NCBI GenBank assembly: GCA_001421095.1 | Contig: LIIK01000019.1 | Coordinates: forward strand, 1 to 43,953 | DNA from: Candidatus [Bacteroides] periocalifornicus | GTDB taxonomy: Bacteria; Bacteroidota; Bacteroidia; Bacteroidales; CAJPTX01 | Direction of reading: 5' to 3' | DNA length: 43,953 nucleotides | Part shown: positions 18,106 through 26,654 of the stretch, one piece after another | Numbering within the stretch: position 1 is the stretch's first letter | Layout of the letters: each line of letters opens with the position of its first letter | Notes under the pieces: model-generated | What the model was told of the DNA's origin: nothing | What the model saw: the letters and a program-made list of their open reading frames with translations, nothing else | Databases searched by the model: none | Made by a program: the position numbers and the translations under genes

Positions 18106-19086
18106 TTACTTGCACTTAAGCTCCTTCATCTGGTGCGTGGCTGCATCCTTGAACTCTCCGAACGCCGCCTCTTTGTACGATTCGCAAGCACCAGGCACAT
18201 CCCCCTTGGCGGCCAAAGCCTGCGCCTTCAGGAAGAATATCTGGTTTTTATTCATCGTTCCAGGAGCATTGGCCAGCGCCTTGTCTGAGTACTCTACCGT
18301 GAGGTCGTACTCACGCTTCTTGCTGTAGATGTTGGCCATGGCAAAGTAGATCTCTGCATCGCGCTCATCTATCGCGATAGCCTTGCCGAATGTGGCGAGC
18401 GCGCTATCCGCCTGCTTAGCGTCGAGTTCCTGCTGCCCTTTACGCTTGAGGTAATTGAGCCCCATGTACCTGAGATCGGTCTCTACCTTGAGATTATTGG
18501 CCATACGGGCAGCCTTAACCCCCTCTGTAATGGTCTCTAGCATAGCATCTTGCTGACGGAGCGAATCTTGGCAAATAGCCATAGCCACGTAGGCAAGCAC
18601 GTAGTTCTTATTGACATTGAGCACCTGCTGGTAGAGCGACACCGCCTTCTCGTAGTTAGCGTTGCCCTGTTCCTGTAGCCCTACGTTGTAGTAGATACCC
18701 GGCAGCACCTTATCTACGTTCTTTATAGTAGTCCTGTCATCTACCGCCTCGGCTGTACGCTTGGCATCCTCCATGGCAGCCACGGCCTCGGCATAGTGCT
18801 TTCCCCGGTACTCCACCTTTGCCACCTCAAAGTAGATCATGGGGTAGAGCTTTTGAACCTTTGATTTCAAATCGCCAACCTCTTCCCCCTCGATCTTCTC
18901 GCACAGAGCCTCGCATTGCTTGAGCTGATCTAACGCCTTGGCCGACTCGGTCTTAAAATTCTGCGCGGCAAAGTTGTAGAGATCCACAGCCTCCTTCATC
19001 TCCTGCGCCGTGGTGGTGATGGTGGCTGCAAACAGCAGGGAAAACACAAGTATGAACCCAGGTATCGCTCCGTTTTTAAGTCGCAT
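18106..19086 (-). CDS. Exported tetratricopeptide-repeat protein
   Basis: The 326-aa protein has a signal peptide (about residues 1-28, ending TTAQE) and is otherwise helical. TPR-like repeats are visible: YFEVAKVEYRGKHYAEAVAAMEDA (about 72-95), YYNVGLQEQGNANYEKAVSLYQQVL (about 122-147), then AKQADSALATFGKAIAIDERDAEIYFAMA, and a last pair near residues 265-310. TPR proteins act as scaffolds; periplasmic or outer-membrane-associated location is inferred from the signal peptide. There are no catalytic motifs, and neighbours give no partner. It has its own terminator and a possible promoter, so it is probably monocistronic. Confidence 0.85.
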   Translation of the reverse strand: MRLKNGAIPGFILVFSLLFAATITTTAQEMKEAVDLYNFAAQNFKTESAKALDQLKQCEALCEKIEGEEVGDLKSKVQKLYPMIYFEVAKVEYRGKHYAEAVAAMEDAKRTAEAVDDRTTIKNVDKVLPGIYYNVGLQEQGNANYEKAVSLYQQVLNVNKNYVLAYVAMAICQDSLRQQDAMLETITEGVKAARMANNLKVETDLRYMGLNYLKRKGQQELDAKQADSALATFGKAIAIDERDAEIYFAMANIYSKKREYDLTVEYSDKALANAPGTMNKNQIFFLKAQALAAKGDVPGACESYKEAAFGEFKDAATHQMKELKCK

Positions 19087-19130
19087 AATGGTTATGTTTA
19101 GGTTACCTCTCTTTACGCACTTTCAGCCCG

Positions 19131-19138
19131 CTAAGGTA
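19131..19138 (-). promoter_or_regulatory. Possible -7 box of the TPR gene
   Basis: TACCTTAG on the minus strand is one base from TAnnTTTG, with a TTG about 17 nt further upstream. It predicts a leader of about 40 nt. This is a weaker match than the others in the window. Confidence 0.4.
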
Positions 19139-19188
19139 AGCATAAAAATGCAAACCAACATCACGGGGATTTGAAATTTGTCGTCCCT

Positions 19189-19632
19189 CTACCTCCTCGC
19201 CTGGAAAAAATGCTGCATTAGAGCCTGGCACTCTTGCCCCAGCACACCGCTCACCACTTCGGTTCTTGGATGCAGTATCTGCGGCGCATAGCGTGTGTAC
19301 CCTTTCTTAGCATCGCTAGCCCCGAAAACCAAGCACCCCACCCTTCCCCACAGCATAGCCCCAGCGCACATAGGACACGGCTCCACCGTAACGTAGAGCG
19401 CGCATTGTTCCAGATATTTCCCACCCATTCGCTGCGTGGCCGCTGTAATGGCCAGCATCTCCGCATGCGCAGTGGGATCATGCAGCACCTCGGTCTGGTT
19501 AAAAGCCCTTGCCAATACACGCCCCGAGCCGATATGCACCACCACAGCCCCTATGGGAACCTCGCCCGCATGGTAGGCAAGCTCGGCCTGCTGGAGGGCT
19601 AGCCGCATGTACCACTCATGGGAGGCGTGCAC
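19189..19632 (-). CDS. tadA: tRNA-specific adenosine deaminase TadA
   Basis: TadA converts the wobble adenosine of tRNA-Arg(ACG) to inosine. The 147-aa protein has the full zinc deaminase signature: HAE at residues 56-58 (His56 ligand, Glu58 proton shuttle) and PCPMC with Cys86 and Cys89. The GEVPIGAVVV strand and DPTAHAEM context are typical of TadA rather than free-nucleoside deaminases. The reading frame begins with GTG at 19632; an internal ATG at residue 9 is an alternative but would trim the first helix. It follows the Usp gene by 11 bp and is probably read from the Usp promoter. Confidence 0.95.
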   Translation of the reverse strand: MHASHEWYMRLALQQAELAYHAGEVPIGAVVVHIGSGRVLARAFNQTEVLHDPTAHAEMLAITAATQRMGGKYLEQCALYVTVEPCPMCAGAMLWGRVGCLVFGASDAKKGYTRYAPQILHPRTEVVSGVLGQECQALMQHFFQARR

Positions 19633-19643
19633 GAACTAAAGCC

Positions 19644-20501
19644 TTAAGAGCCCGTTGCGCGGAAACTATCCCGTATGGGTTCTACCACCGGAGCCACCGC
19701 CACCACCGGCACTGGCGACTGGCTTATGAGCCGCTGGGGCTTATTGCCCACAAGGAAAATGCGGGGGGCCTCCTTATCACGAGTGGTTATGGCTATGAGC
19801 GAATTGGGCGTGCTGGCCGCCTGCTCCAGGGTCAGATCCACCAGGTCAGCATCCTGCACTGTTTGCGCAGCATGGCGAACTTTACGGTCGTCCAGATAGC
19901 TTTCCACCTGGGCTAGGTAGGACTGCAGCTTGGCGCGCACAGCCTTGTTGGCCGATTCCATCACAGCCAGGATTTTGACATCGGCATTCCAATCCTTCGC
20001 GAGGCGCGCAACATACGGCGTCTTCTGGCGGCTCTCAAAGGTGGTATCGAGCGGGAAGAGTATCGTGCGAATGTCACCTGGCATCACCCCGTGCTTTATG
20101 GTAAACACCGGCCTTGTGGTGGAGGCCAACATCCGGAGGGTGTTGCTCCCGAGAAAGATCTCCTCAAAGCCCGATGCGCCGTGCGTAGAGGTCACTATCA
20201 TAGAATCCTCATGCATCTCGGCCTGATCCACAATCTCGCGGTAGACCTTGCCCTGCCGTATCACCCGCTCGGCCCGTACACGGGGTGAGAGCCTTGGCTG
20301 AATGCGTTCCAGTATAGCATCGAGCTCTCGCTCGGCTATTCGCCGTTCGTCCAGCAGGCCTAGGTGCCCAAAATCAGGCTGCTTATGCTGCACGTACACT
20401 AGCTGAAGGACACAATCGCCCACCTTAGAGAGCTGGAGTGCCAGCTCTATTCCTATCTCCGCCTCGTTTGAGAAGTCGAAAGGGACTACTATATATGTCA
20501 T
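19644..20501 (-). CDS. Universal stress protein with two Usp domains
   Basis: This 285-aa cytoplasmic protein contains two tandem Usp folds. The first starts MTYIVVPFDFSNEAEIGIELAL and ends with THGASGFEEIFLGSNT and RPVFTI. This resembles the ATP-binding G2xG9xG(S/T) motif, but with Ser in place of the first Gly. The second domain (about residues 145-280) starts RTILFPLDTTFESR and ends in SPVPVVAVAP, with no clear ATP motif. Such proteins respond to stress or starvation by unknown means. It has one of the best promoters in the window, and tadA follows 11 bp downstream, so stress control of tadA is possible (inference). Confidence 0.9.
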   Translation of the reverse strand: MTYIVVPFDFSNEAEIGIELALQLSKVGDCVLQLVYVQHKQPDFGHLGLLDERRIAERELDAILERIQPRLSPRVRAERVIRQGKVYREIVDQAEMHEDSMIVTSTHGASGFEEIFLGSNTLRMLASTTRPVFTIKHGVMPGDIRTILFPLDTTFESRQKTPYVARLAKDWNADVKILAVMESANKAVRAKLQSYLAQVESYLDDRKVRHAAQTVQDADLVDLTLEQAASTPNSLIAITTRDKEAPRIFLVGNKPQRLISQSPVPVVAVAPVVEPIRDSFRATGS

Positions 20502-20534
20502 GTATTCTGGCTATTTTCCTAGATTTCTTCTCGG

Positions 20535-20566
20535 CAAAGGTAGCAATTTTTATACAATTCTCCAAA
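20535..20566 (-). promoter_or_regulatory. Promoter of the Usp-tadA operon
   Basis: On the minus strand TTTG (20563-20566), a 20-nt spacer and TACCTTTG (20535-20542) fit the Bacteroidetes consensus. It lies between the tilS stop and the Usp start and predicts a leader of about 25 nt. Confidence 0.78.
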
Positions 20567-20608
20567 GGGGATCGCAATTCGGGATTCGCCGTGTTGTCCC
20601 TACCGCAT

Positions 20609-22036
20609 TCAATCTTCCTGCCGGTCGGGAAATCGCCTTGGCAACCATTCTACCCCTACCACTCGCCTGGTGGCTTCCTGTACCCGGCAGGGGTGCGCTA
20701 CGCAATGGCCTAGCACCCACAGGATACGCCGCCTATCGGCCAGCACAAGAGCCGAATGGCGCAGGCTGGTGGGGGTCTTCTGGTCGGTCAGCACATCGCT
20801 CACCAGTTTTTCACCATCCATTCCCAAGGGCTGTACCCTATCACCCGCCTGCCAACGGCGCAGCACCAGGGGAAGGGAGAGCGTATCGGCATCCAGGAAG
20901 ACCCGATGCGAATTCCTCGAAACCCGTACTTCTGGCCTGCCTGCATCCCGATCTAGTTCGCAGACCCTAAAATCGATCCACTCATTCCCCTCGAGCGCCT
21001 GGTACTCCACCATATCGGGAATTGCAGCATTGCCAGAGGCCATCTTGGGCAGAAAGCGTAGCGCTCCACGCTCCACATAGGCGCGGCACTGCTGGCTCTC
21101 CACGCTCTGCCCCACCCCGCCCCGCATGGCTGCAGAGAGCACCCCTTCCTGCTGCTCCCGCGAGAATCCCAACGAGCCCATCCGTTCATCCAGCCAAAAG
21201 CGGGCGAGAGCACCGTATAGGCCATCGCGCAAAATGGATGTAGGGAATGTAAATGCAGCCTGTAGCGGCGCATGCGGATCGCCCCACCTATCCCCCGCGA
21301 GCGCATGGAGCGCCTGGTAGGCGATGGCGACCCTTTCCGTAGCTCGGGATATATTCTCGCAGGCAGCAGGGTTTACCCCCTCAAGCGTGGGGAGGGCGTG
21401 GTGGCGTACCGCATTCCTACTGTAGTGGTCAGTGGCATTGCTCGAATCGTTTCGGTAGCGTAGACCGAGCTCCTCTGCCCACAGGAGAATATCGGCATGC
21501 GGCGTAGAGAGCAGTGGGCGGATAACATTCCCCTTCTGCGCTGGGATGCCGCATAGCCCCTTGAGGCCAGCCCCTCGTACCAAATTCAAAAGCACAGTCT
21601 CTGCCTGGTCCTGAGCGTGATGCGCTGTAGCAACCTTGGTGTAGCCATACTCCTCGCAGAGTTCGGCAAACCAGGCATACCGAAGCTCGCGTGCCGCCTC
21701 TTGAATCGATATTTTCTGGGAAATGGCGTGCGCCCGAGTGTCAAATCGCTGGGTGTGTAGCGTAATCCCGAGCCGTTGGCACTCTTCTACCACAAAATCC
21801 TCGTCGCCATCAGACTCGCTCCCCCGAAGCCCGAAATTGCAATGCGCCACAGCTAGCGGCCACTCGCCCAGCCTAAGGAATAGCGAGAGCATTACCATTG
21901 AATCCATCCCGCCGCTCACGGCTAGCAGGAGCCTGTCGCCCGCCTCCAGCATCCCCCGCTTAGCCATGTAGGCCAGCACCCTATTTCGTATCGGGAGGGT
22001 GGTGCTGGGATTCAGCCGATGATGCGCGATTGCCAT
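20609..22036 (-). CDS. tilS: tRNA(Ile)-lysidine synthase TilS
   Basis: TilS attaches lysine to C34 of tRNA-Ile(CAU), so that it reads AUA. The 475-aa protein has the N-type ATP pyrophosphatase loop SGGMDS at residues 41-46, the family motif HCNFGLRGSESDGDE and the ATAHHAQDQAETVLLNL block. A central TilS domain and a C-terminal domain rich in basic residues (LVLRRWQAGDRVQPLGM...DRRRILWVLG) complete the long form. It begins 40 bp after the TerB-DnaJ gene and is the last gene of the nusB-to-tilS run on the minus strand. Confidence 0.96.
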   Translation of the reverse strand: MAIAHHRLNPSTTLPIRNRVLAYMAKRGMLEAGDRLLLAVSGGMDSMVMLSLFLRLGEWPLAVAHCNFGLRGSESDGDEDFVVEECQRLGITLHTQRFDTRAHAISQKISIQEAARELRYAWFAELCEEYGYTKVATAHHAQDQAETVLLNLVRGAGLKGLCGIPAQKGNVIRPLLSTPHADILLWAEELGLRYRNDSSNATDHYSRNAVRHHALPTLEGVNPAACENISRATERVAIAYQALHALAGDRWGDPHAPLQAAFTFPTSILRDGLYGALARFWLDERMGSLGFSREQQEGVLSAAMRGGVGQSVESQQCRAYVERGALRFLPKMASGNAAIPDMVEYQALEGNEWIDFRVCELDRDAGRPEVRVSRNSHRVFLDADTLSLPLVLRRWQAGDRVQPLGMDGEKLVSDVLTDQKTPTSLRHSALVLADRRRILWVLGHCVAHPCRVQEATRRVVGVEWLPRRFPDRQED

Positions 22037-22076
22037 AGGTAAAATTATCCTGCACCGTGCGCCGCTAGCGATCCTC

Positions 22077-22850
22077 CTACTTCATGCCCCGCTGCTTGCG
22101 GATCTTCTCGTAGGCCTCATTGATCTTCTGGAAACGCTGCGTTGCCTCACGGCGCGCCTTGGCATCAGACTGGTCCACACGGTCTGGATGCCAGCGTAGC
22201 GCGAGCTTTTTATACGCCTGCCGGATCTCTTCGTTTGTGGCCTTCGATGTCAGCCCCAGCACACCGTAGTAGTCCACCTGCTGCGACTCGTAATCGGTGT
22301 GCATGCGGCTGTACTCCTGCTGCGCCACATTCAGCATTTGCGCTATCTGCGCCAGCAGCTGGAGTTCACTCGGCGCCAGATTCCCATCGGCCTGGGCCAG
22401 CTCAAAGAGCACCCGCATTATACGCTGCCTATCGGCATAGCTGTACTGCAGGGCTATCATAGCGCAAGCCTGCCGGAGGGGAAGCGCGGTTTTCAGCAAA
22501 TCGCGCAGCTCTATCATCGCCTGCTGGGTACGCGCAGAACCGTAGAGCTGGGTGAGCAGGCTGCGCGTGTACTCCACCTCGGAGCGCATCACCCGCCCAT
22601 CGGCCCGCATCACAGCCGCCAGGAGTACCAGAATCGGGTTGCTCGCCACCGCACCATACCCTGTGGTGTAGCCCTCATACCCGCTAGCATGTCCGAAGGC
22701 CTGCCTTGCAGACGCTCGCCCGCCTACCCCATCGGCTAAGAAGAGAACCGCAAGCCCCACTATTATCCCGAATGGTCCCAGGAGGTACGAAGCCAGCAGG
22801 GTTACCAGCACCGAAGACACGCAGCCTATACCGCTATACTTGCTCGCCAA
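22077..22850 (-). CDS. TerB-DnaJ domain co-chaperone-like protein (DjlA-like)
   Basis: The 257-aa protein starts with a hydrophobic Gly-rich segment (about residues 12-40) that could anchor it in the membrane. A TerB-like helical domain follows (about 70-185; MRADGRVMRSEV and AQADGNLAPSEL are its two acidic metal-site-like motifs). A C-terminal J-domain follows (about 193-257), with DYYGVLGL and an intact HPD (221-223), which stimulates DnaK ATPase. The architecture resembles DjlA. The frame opens with TTG at 22850 and overlaps coaE by 17 nt; the GTG at 22820, just past the coaE stop, is an alternative. The overlap implies translational coupling to coaE. The client is unknown. Confidence 0.88.
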   Translation of the reverse strand: MASKYSGIGCVSSVLVTLLASYLLGPFGIIVGLAVLFLADGVGGRASARQAFGHASGYEGYTTGYGAVASNPILVLLAAVMRADGRVMRSEVEYTRSLLTQLYGSARTQQAMIELRDLLKTALPLRQACAMIALQYSYADRQRIMRVLFELAQADGNLAPSELQLLAQIAQMLNVAQQEYSRMHTDYESQQVDYYGVLGLTSKATNEEIRQAYKKLALRWHPDRVDQSDAKARREATQRFQKINEAYEKIRKQRGMK

Positions 22851-23424
22851 GGCTCTGGAGAATTAGCTGGAGCTGCGCATCCACCTCGCGCTGCCCATCA
22901 TTTACTATCGTATAGGTGGCAATACGGGCAAACTCCTCGTCGCTAGCCTGGCGAGCCGCACGGGCCAACACCTGCGAAGCCTCCACCCCATCGCGCCGCT
23001 CCACCCGCGCCAGGCGCACATCCAGCGGTGCTGTCACCAGTACCACCGCATCCAAAGGCGGGAACGGACTGAGCCTGGGCAACAGCGCCGACTCCATAAA
23101 CACCGCCCTCTCCCCGTGCCCGAAGGCGTGCGCCCACTCTAAAAAATGCCTTACCACCACAGGATGCACCAGGGCGTTGAGCTTCACCAGCAGGCCCGGG
23201 TCTCTGAATACCTGCTCGGCCACCCAAGCCGTATTGTACCGTCCCGCAGCATCATAGGCCTGCCTTCCAAGTAGATCCTCCACCTCTTGGCGAAGCTCTG
23301 GCTGCATCTCCACAAGGCTCTTAGCCCTCGCATCGGCATTGTACACCCTATAGCCTAGCTGCTCTAGGCGTGCAGACACGAACGACTTTCCTGACCCTAT
23401 AGGCCCCGTAATGCCCACCAGCAT
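22834..23424 (-). CDS. coaE: Dephospho-CoA kinase CoaE
   Basis: CoaE catalyses the final step of coenzyme A synthesis, phosphorylating the 3'-hydroxyl of dephospho-CoA. The 196-aa protein begins MLVGITGPIGSGKS, with the P-loop at residues 7-14. The NADARAK segment and the LVHPVV.RHFLEW block place it firmly in the family, and VTAPLDVRLARVERRDG is the lid region. The frame is open upstream to 23517, but that part overlaps ybbR and lacks homology, so I start at the ATG 4 bp after the ybbR stop. It overlaps the TerB-DnaJ gene at its 3' end. Confidence 0.96.
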   Translation of the reverse strand: MLVGITGPIGSGKSFVSARLEQLGYRVYNADARAKSLVEMQPELRQEVEDLLGRQAYDAAGRYNTAWVAEQVFRDPGLLVKLNALVHPVVVRHFLEWAHAFGHGERAVFMESALLPRLSPFPPLDAVVLVTAPLDVRLARVERRDGVEASQVLARAARQASDEEFARIATYTIVNDGQREVDAQLQLILQSLGEQV

Positions 23425-23428
23425 AGCT

Positions 23429-24421
23429 CTAAGGCCTCCTCTCCACAAAGACCGACACGCTTTTCGGGTCAAAATCCACCTGCTGAACCCAGCTGGGTTG
23501 CTGCTGTACCTCCACACGTAGCGGGATGTTCAGCTCTACCGAAGAGTAGCGTACCGAAAGCCGCATGGAACTGGAGGTAAGCGAATCATAGTAGGCTATA
23601 GGCACCCTGCAAGTGAGCTTTACCGAGGCTGGCAAGAGGGTGGCCACTAGGCTATCGGGCAATCCTTCGAGTACCACCGGCACCGTTAGCACCTTCTCGG
23701 TATACTGAGCCGTGGGTACGGTTACCCGCACCTGTTCTGGCATCACATCCACATCGTTCGGATGCCTGAGCGCCACCACGCCCTCGTAGGTAGAGCGCAG
23801 TAGGCCGACGTCCACCTCCTCGGTGGGGAGGCTGCCGATGTTCAGCAGCGTAGCCCTAGGGCCCGATACCGTTACGCTATCGGGGTTTAGCCTTACGGGC
23901 CCCGTCTGCATCGACAGCTCGTCTACACTGTAGCGAAGGTGCGATTCCACAGGAACCCGCCTGCTCATCTGCTCGCTAAACTGGAAACGCAGCGAATCGG
24001 TAAGCAGCTGGTCGAGCTGGATACCGCTGGGTAGCTGCCGATTGATAAGCGCTGAGAGCTGCTGCCCACGGAAAGTGGCCATACCCCCAGTGTCGTAGGT
24101 AAAGTAGGGCCATAGCGAACGGAGATCCAACGAGAGCTCTGTGCGGAAACGCTTCACCTTCAGGAGGGTATACCCATGCCCGCTCACCCGTAGCTGAATC
24201 TCCCGATGCCGTTCGCCCACCAGGAGCTTCCCGGGCGGGTTATTCACCAGGCCTATGGGCAGCCACACATCCACAGTGTACTCGTGGTTCAGCTTGCTCA
24301 GGTACCACAATCCCCCCGCCACCGCGGTACAGATAAGGAATACACCGATCTTCCCGCTCCGCCTTTGCAGCTGGAAAGCCCCTTTCCATAGGCGTACTGC
24401 CCTCTCGCGCAGCCGTCGCAT
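23429..24421 (-). CDS. YbbR-like domain protein
   Basis: YbbR-domain proteins (CdaR in Firmicutes) are membrane-anchored and lie outside the cytoplasm; in Bacteroidetes their role is unknown. The 330-aa protein has a single N-terminal membrane segment (KIGVFLICTAVAGGLWYLSKL, about residues 24-44). Two or three beta-rich repeats of about 80 residues follow, including VRLNPDSVTVSGPRATL and the VDVMPEQVRVTVP pattern typical of YbbR. The frame opens earlier with a GTG at 24469, but the ATG at 24421 puts the membrane segment at the usual place. No diadenylate cyclase gene is adjacent. The position between yajC and coaE is conserved in Bacteroidetes as I recall. Confidence 0.85.
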   Translation of the reverse strand: MRRLRERAVRLWKGAFQLQRRSGKIGVFLICTAVAGGLWYLSKLNHEYTVDVWLPIGLVNNPPGKLLVGERHREIQLRVSGHGYTLLKVKRFRTELSLDLRSLWPYFTYDTGGMATFRGQQLSALINRQLPSGIQLDQLLTDSLRFQFSEQMSRRVPVESHLRYSVDELSMQTGPVRLNPDSVTVSGPRATLLNIGSLPTEEVDVGLLRSTYEGVVALRHPNDVDVMPEQVRVTVPTAQYTEKVLTVPVVLEGLPDSLVATLLPASVKLTCRVPIAYYDSLTSSSMRLSVRYSSVELNIPLRVEVQQQPSWVQQVDFDPKSVSVFVERRP

Positions 24422-24748
24422 ATAGCCAACTACGCTCCCTGTAGACCCTAAATCTGCCTCGCTGCCCACTGCGGTATAAATTGCCTGAATTCCACAGGAT
24501 TAGATTGTGGAAGAATAGAGCAACGCTCGCGCAAAGGGATTACACCCACTAGAGCCACCCTTACGCACGCATCGCCCCTACCAACACCACAAGATCAAAT
24601 CCTACCAATTGATGGAATCATCGCCCTGCTAGGCTTTTTAAGCCCTGCCCCGTGAATCAGGGGTTCTACGCAACGATCCATCGATACATCCTCCCAAAAC
24701 GGCTAGCAGCCCCAGTGCCAAGTGCACGCAGAATGCGGAGCGCAGGTG
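24422..24748. other. Gap between yajC and ybbR
   Basis: 327 bases without a supported gene inside an otherwise tight minus-strand run. Small hairpins are present near 24640-24665 (GGCTT/AAGCC, CCCC/GGGG) but without a good T-tract. TCCCTTTG on the minus strand near 24534-24541 is only a partial -7 box, so an internal promoter for ybbR-coaE is possible but weak. Confidence 0.4.
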
Positions 24749-25063
24749 CTACTTCGCAGCGGTGGGAGGAGTTGCCACATCGCCCGCGTCGCGATACACG
24801 CTGTTTTTCAGCACGCGAACCTTAGTATCGTTATCAATCTCCACTATCACGCTATCGTCGCGCACCTCGGCTACCTTACCGAAGATCCCGCCTGCCACCA
24901 CCACTCTATCGCCCTTGCTCAATCCTTCCTGGAATTTGCGCAGCTCCTTCTGCCGCTTCATCTGCGGACGGAGGAGGAAAAAGTAGAAAATCACGATGAT
25001 TAGCGCAATCATCGCAAAGGTATACAGCGGATTGCCGCCAGCTTGCAACATGGGTATGAACAT
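24749..25063 (-). CDS. yajC: Preprotein translocase subunit YajC
   Basis: YajC is a small inner-membrane partner of SecDF. The 104-aa protein has one membrane span (YTFAMIALIIVIFYFFLLRPQ, about residues 14-34), followed by the family signature RPQMKRQKELRKFQEGLSKGD and VVVAGGIFGKV. A short beta domain ends in an Ala/Pro-rich tail. I start at the ATG at 25063 (MFIPMLQAGG) because the longer frame to 25105 overlaps the DUF1573 gene. It follows that gene by 28 bp, consistent with one operon starting at nusB. Confidence 0.95.
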   Translation of the reverse strand: MFIPMLQAGGNPLYTFAMIALIIVIFYFFLLRPQMKRQKELRKFQEGLSKGDRVVVAGGIFGKVAEVRDDSVIVEIDNDTKVRVLKNSVYRDAGDVATPPTAAK

Positions 25064-25091
25064 TATCGTCGATCTATTTAACTGATTAACA

Positions 25092-25526
25092 CTACCGAAT
25101 ATCAAATGGCGCCTCGCCCTTCACATCTACAAAAAGCAAAATCTCCAGCATACGCCTCTCCCCATTGCCCGCTACCAGGATGCGCTTGACCTCCGGCCCG
25201 TAAAACCCCCTCGCGCTAAACGCGATGCGCACCCTTGCGCTATCGCCTGCTGCAATCTCTCCACGCATCGGACGCACCGAGAGGCAATCGCAGTCTGGCC
25301 GCTGCACCTCGTACTGCAGGGTGGCAGCCCCCCTATTGCAGAGGTAGACCATCCGCTCCACCGTTTCCTCGCTGCGCACTGCCCCCAGGTTGATAACCGA
25401 ATCGGCACAGTAGACCTTGGCCAACCCCTCGTCCTGGGAAGCCCCTCCGCCACTACCCGCGCACCCTGCGAGTTGCAGATACACCAGCAACCCCAGCAAA
25501 ACGATGAGAATACCCTTGCCCTCCAT
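25092..25526 (-). CDS. DUF1573 lipoprotein
   Basis: The 144-aa product has a lipoprotein signal ending in the lipobox LAGC (Cys22), followed by a Gly/Ser linker, so it is lipid-anchored in the envelope. The rest is a single DUF1573 Ig-like domain: VINLGAVRSEETVERMVYL, NRGAATLQ, the CDCLSVRP motif and PMRGEIAAGDSARVRI. DUF1573 proteins are abundant in Bacteroidetes and their function is not known. Placement between nusB and yajC is, as I recall, common in the phylum. It lies 108 bp after nusB. Confidence 0.88.
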   Translation of the reverse strand: MEGKGILIVLLGLLVYLQLAGCAGSGGGASQDEGLAKVYCADSVINLGAVRSEETVERMVYLCNRGAATLQYEVQRPDCDCLSVRPMRGEIAAGDSARVRIAFSARGFYGPEVKRILVAGNGERRMLEILLFVDVKGEAPFDIR

Positions 25527-25634
25527 TTATCCACCTGCAGGGAGATCATCCCTTGTAATAAAACCCCAGCGGAGACGAATTATTACATTCTCGCCAATAC
25601 CACCCCACTTCCGCGCGGGGGTTCTAGCCCGAAT

Positions 25635-26594
25635 TTACTCCACCTTCTGCTTCCCACCGAGCAGGCCACGGCCAGTTTTCACCAGCTTTCCCTCCTCTAT
25701 CAGCCGCTGCACCATGCCATTCAGCACCCCATTCACAAAGCTCGGACTCTGCGGGGTGCTGAACAGGCGCGCCAGCTCTATGTACTCATTCATGGAAACC
25801 CGCCAGGGTATTTCGCTGAAGTTCAACATCTCCGTAAGCCCCATATGCAGTATCAGCATATCCATAGCGGCTATGCGCTCGGTGTCCCAATTATGCAGGA
25901 AACCTTGGATGTACACCCCGTGCTCGCTGTGCTGCAGTATGGTGGAGCGCAGTAAGCTACAGGCAAAACCCGAGAATTCCTCCTCCATTCTCGGGGGGAG
26001 AATCCTAGGGCTTTGGGCTCTCTCTGGGCTTAGGCGCTCTACAACCTCATAGAGCAGCTCAAGCGCAGTGTCCAGATCGGTAACCCAGTACCCAGACTCC
26101 TCGGCAGCCGCCTCATGGAGTTCGTCCTGATCATCGAGCCAATCGTAGAGCTGCGCCACAAAGGCCCTGTCATTCGCCCAATCGCCCGCCGGGGTGCGCA
26201 TGTACTGCTTGTAGAAATCGGCCCCTCCCAGCAGAGTGAGCAGCGGGGCCAGAAGCTCCTCCCTATTGCACCAATCGTCACTCACCGTGCCATCCTTAGG
26301 CTTAAGCGCCGGATTCTCCGCGAGGGCCGCTATGACCTGATTCTCCACAAACCGACGATTCGGATGGAGCTCCTCCTCGGTGGGGCGTATCTTCTGCATG
26401 CCGTAGGCTAACCGCCGCTCCATTTCTCGGGTCAGCAGCCATGGGAGGCGAGCCATATCGAACACCAGCCGGTAGTACAGCTCTACAATGCGACTGAGAT
26501 CGGCCTCTGCCCGCGCCAGGTCGTCTCCATTACCCGAATAGTAACCATAGAGTACCTGTAGCACCTTTATCCGAAGAAGACGACGGTTAAGCAT
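25635..26594 (-). CDS. nusB: Transcription antitermination protein NusB (long Bacteroidetes form)
   Basis: NusB binds boxA RNA with S10 and promotes antitermination on rRNA operons. The 319-aa protein is about twice the usual 140 aa but matches the long form typical of Bacteroidetes. It begins MLNRRLLRIKVLQVLYGYY and has an extended helical N-terminal half. The conserved NusB core is near the C-terminus (LDTALELLYEVVE, HNWDTERIAAMDMLILHMGLTEML, PWRVSMNEYIELAR, SPSFVNGVLNGM). The frame is open to 26774, but a promoter at 26625-26654 and the family N-terminus support the ATG at 26594. It heads the run nusB-DUF1573-yajC-ybbR-coaE. Confidence 0.95.
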   Translation of the reverse strand: MLNRRLLRIKVLQVLYGYYSGNGDDLARAEADLSRIVELYYRLVFDMARLPWLLTREMERRLAYGMQKIRPTEEELHPNRRFVENQVIAALAENPALKPKDGTVSDDWCNREELLAPLLTLLGGADFYKQYMRTPAGDWANDRAFVAQLYDWLDDQDELHEAAAEESGYWVTDLDTALELLYEVVERLSPERAQSPRILPPRMEEEFSGFACSLLRSTILQHSEHGVYIQGFLHNWDTERIAAMDMLILHMGLTEMLNFSEIPWRVSMNEYIELARLFSTPQSPSFVNGVLNGMVQRLIEEGKLVKTGRGLLGGKQKVE

Positions 26595-26624
26595 TTCTCT
26601 CTCGTCAAATAGCGAATCGTGCCG

Positions 26625-26654
26625 CGAAGGTAGCAAAAGATTTCTAACCCGCAA
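26625..26654 (-). promoter_or_regulatory. Promoter of nusB
   Basis: On the minus strand TTG (26652-26654), a 19-nt spacer and TACCTTCG (26625-26632), one base off TAnnTTTG, give a leader of about 25 nt. Confidence 0.6.

Noticed and set aside
25635..26594. NusB twice the usual length as a possible fusion.
   Set aside because: The long form is typical of Bacteroidetes NusB, and no separate domain is recognised in the extra part.
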